DNA of 64,000 nt from Geobacter argillaceus. GTDB taxonomy: Bacteria > Desulfobacterota > Desulfuromonadia > Geobacterales > DSM-12255. The DNA is taken from assembly GCF_007830735.1 (NCBI RefSeq), contig NZ_VLLN01000006.1, forward strand, positions 107,907 to 171,906, read 5' to 3'. The notes under the pieces were generated by a model. That model searched no databases. It saw only the letters and a program-made list of their open reading frames with translations, and was not told the DNA's origin. Position numbers and translations under genes: made by a program. Shown piece by piece: positions 62,720-64,000 of this stretch (the stretch's first letter is position 1; each line of letters starts with the position of its first letter).

Positions 62720-63070
62720 ATGATACGGGACGTGAAATTCTACAAGACTGCTGACGGCTACTGCCCGGTGCAGGAGTTCATCGACAGTTTATCAGGCAAG
62801 GCTGCTCAAAAAGTGACTTGGACGCTGTCGTTACTTGAAGAGTTGGAAACCTTGCCATCCACGTATTTCAAGAAACTTGTCAACACCGATGGAATCTGGG
62901 AGGTTCGGGTTTCTCTGGGATCGAACATTTACCGTATTTTCTGTTTCTTTGCAGGCAATTCGGTCGCCGTACTTACTCACGGCCTGGTAAAGAAAACACA
63001 GAAAACGCCACCTGGCGAAATTGACCGTGCGGAAACGTACAAACAAGAGTATTTGTCGCGGAGGAAATGA
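62720..63070 (+). CDS. higB: HigB/RelE-type toxin (phage Gp49-like family)
   Basis: 116 residues. [41 protein letters not shown] ... [33 protein letters not shown]... [30 protein letters not shown] follows the family pattern, with the basic residues of the RNase active site in the last third. It would cut mRNA on the ribosome. The toxin gene comes first, as in the hig order. Confidence 0.9.
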   Translation: MIRDVKFYKTADGYCPVQEFIDSLSGKAAQKVTWTLSLLEELETLPSTYFKKLVNTDGIWEVRVSLGSNIYRIFCFFAGNSVAVLTHGLVKKTQKTPPGEIDRAETYKQEYLSRRK

Positions 63071-63348
63071 GTATGAGCGATTTAAGAGTCTATATCGAAG
63101 GTAGAAAAAAACGCGATTCTGAGTTTGCTGAGAACTACGACAAAGGTTTTGAGGATTTCAAACTCGGAGTAATGCTTCGTCAGGCTCGTGAAGATGCTGG
63201 TCTTACCCAGGAAGAACTGGCTTCGAAAATCCATACGAAAAAGACTGCTATTTCAAGAATCGAGAACCATGCTGAGGACATGAAGCTTTCGACTCTTGAG
63301 AAGTTTGCCAATGCCCTTGGGAAGAAGCTGACGATCTCCGTTGCGTGA
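63067..63348 (+). CDS. higA: HigA-type antitoxin with XRE helix-turn-helix
   Basis: 93 residues, starting at 63067 with a four-base overlap of the toxin stop (ATGA). [59 protein letters not shown] is a clear XRE DNA-binding domain. It neutralises the toxin and represses the operon at the GTTAAC repeats. Confidence 0.92.
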   Translation: MSMSDLRVYIEGRKKRDSEFAENYDKGFEDFKLGVMLRQAREDAGLTQEELASKIHTKKTAISRIENHAEDMKLSTLEKFANALGKKLTISVA

Positions 63349-63514
63349 AATTGACATGGCGGCGGATAGATGTTTTCCACTCAGCCCGTTCGGGTCGATA
63401 TCATGACTCACATTGACAAGGCTTCTGGGACCTGCTATAAATTGACACACAATTTGCTACACAGTAGCGCCATATCTTCTTTTAACTTACCGATATGATT
63501 AGAACTACCAAGTT

Positions 63515-63531
63515 TCCAGTCTTCGGCACCA
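63515..63531 (+). repeat. Right attachment site (attR) of the island
   Basis: Exact second copy of the 17-base tRNA-Leu 3' end. Beyond it stands the terminator that would have ended the tRNA gene before insertion. Confidence 0.85.
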
Positions 63532-63540
63532 TTGATGAAT

Positions 63541-63573
63541 AAAGGCTTCGCGGGTTTTTCCCGGAAGCCTTTT
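63541..63573 (+). terminator. Terminator (original tRNA-Leu end)
   Basis: AAAGGCTTC (63541-63549) with GAAGCCTTT (63564-63572), the inner CGGG/CCCG adding four pairs, followed by TT and a T-rich stretch. Confidence 0.82.
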
Positions 63574-63760
63574 TCATTTTCACCCTCCCCCCAAAATCAG
63601 ATTTAGTGCAGATTTAGTGCAGTCATACCCAAACGGACAACAAAACTTCCCCCTAGACATAATGTCTGTCAGTAGAAAGTAAGCGACCTGCCCCTTGCAA
63701 ACGTGGGTTATGTTGGGAATGGGAATTCACCACACAGAGCCACAACCAAGGAGGCAGGTC
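63574..63760. other. Intergenic region before IS110 gene
   Basis: Holds the tandem 11-base repeat CAGATTTAGTG (63598-63608 and 63609-63619) followed by CAG. From about 63650 the sequence probably belongs to the end of the insertion element, but its exact edge cannot be set. Confidence 0.5.
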
Positions 63761-64000
63761 ATGAAGAAGAATACCATATTTGTCGGGCTTGATGTTCACA
63801 AAGACTCCATCGATGTCGCACTGGCTGATGTCGGCCGTGACGGTGATGTCCGGTTCTACGGCACGATCGGTGGCGACCTGGATTCGCTGCACAAGGTTGT
63901 TCGCAAGTTGCAAAGCACGGGCGCTGAACTTCGCTTTGCCTATGAATCAGGCCCCTGCGGGTACGACATTTACCGCTCTCTGACAAGTAAAGGATTCGAC
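63761..64000 (+). mobile_element. IS110-family transposase (5' part, window ends)
   Basis: 80 codons from the ATG at 63761, with AAGGAGG eight to ten bases upstream, running off the window end. FVGLDVHKDSIDVALAD contains the first acidic residue of the DEDD site, and FAYESGPCGYDIYRSL is the second conserved block, both typical of IS110/IS1111 transposases. The rest of the gene and the right end lie outside. Confidence 0.88.

Overview
The window looks like chromosomal DNA of a Geobacter-type bacterium (Desulfuromonadia, Geobacteraceae). This rests on gene content and style, not on a marker gene: a 12-haem secreted cytochrome c, a predicted geopeptide radical-SAM locus, etfBA, a phenylacetate-CoA-ligase / indolepyruvate oxidoreductase / branched-chain-type ABC operon, LUD-type lactate oxidation genes, a selenoprotein of the glycine-reductase-B family, and high GC with strong Shine-Dalgarno sites. 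No phage, plasmid backbone or CRISPR array is visible.

Layout. 1-4.0 kb: end of a hydantoinase-B gene, an NCS1 permease and a Tsx-type outer-membrane channel, probably a uptake-and-use set for a cyclic amide or nucleobase. 4.0-6.5 kb: a MerR regulator divergent from etfBA, with similar palindromes in front of both. 6.5-7.7 kb: two unrecognised proteins behind a sigma-54-like promoter with upstream palindromes. 7.7-17.0 kb: a radical SAM/SPASM maturase with two short Cys-Cys precursor peptides (9103-9201 and 10939-11043, both too short for usual gene callers) on either side of an AT-rich flippase gene, followed by a TonB receptor, a periplasmic binding protein, a sensor kinase and an NtrC-type regulator. 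17.1-28.6 kb: an eleven-gene minus-strand operon (iorA-iorB-paaK-ACT-two binding proteins-livHMGF-paaK) for uptake and CoA-dependent oxidation of aromatic or branched 2-oxo/amino acids. 28.7-37 kb: ppx/gppA, a small transposon relic, a selenoprotein remnant with a bacterial SECIS hairpin, hisS with a REC-GGDEF gene, comEC and a secreted protein. 37-40 kb: cydAB with an Rrf2-type Cys-containing regulator. 40-49.6 kb: a divergent lactate locus (lldP-glcD-glcF-lldR-2-hydroxyacid dehydrogenase on the minus strand; lutC and a fused lutB-lutA on the plus strand) with two matches to the GntR/FadR operator consensus between the divergent genes. 49.6-50.8 kb: VapBC-type toxin-antitoxin and a small membrane protein. 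50.8-56.4 kb: pyrD-pyrK-rimI, purM-purN, thrC. 56.6-61.2 kb: dodecahaem cytochrome, a peptide-binding lipoprotein and a TPR lipoprotein. 61.4-63.5 kb: tRNA-Leu(CAG) carrying a 2-kb island (broken integrase plus HigBA-type toxin-antitoxin) bounded by a 17-bp direct repeat. 63.76 kb-end: start of an IS110-family transposase, cut by the window edge.

How they work together. Much of the window serves oxidation of small organic acids with electrons passed to the quinone pool and outer-surface cytochromes: EtfAB, IorAB, PaaK, GlcDF, LutABC, LldP and CydAB fit this. The least explained parts are the two-peptide geopeptide locus and the sigma-54-linked pair beside it. All assignments are from reading the sequence; no database search was run.
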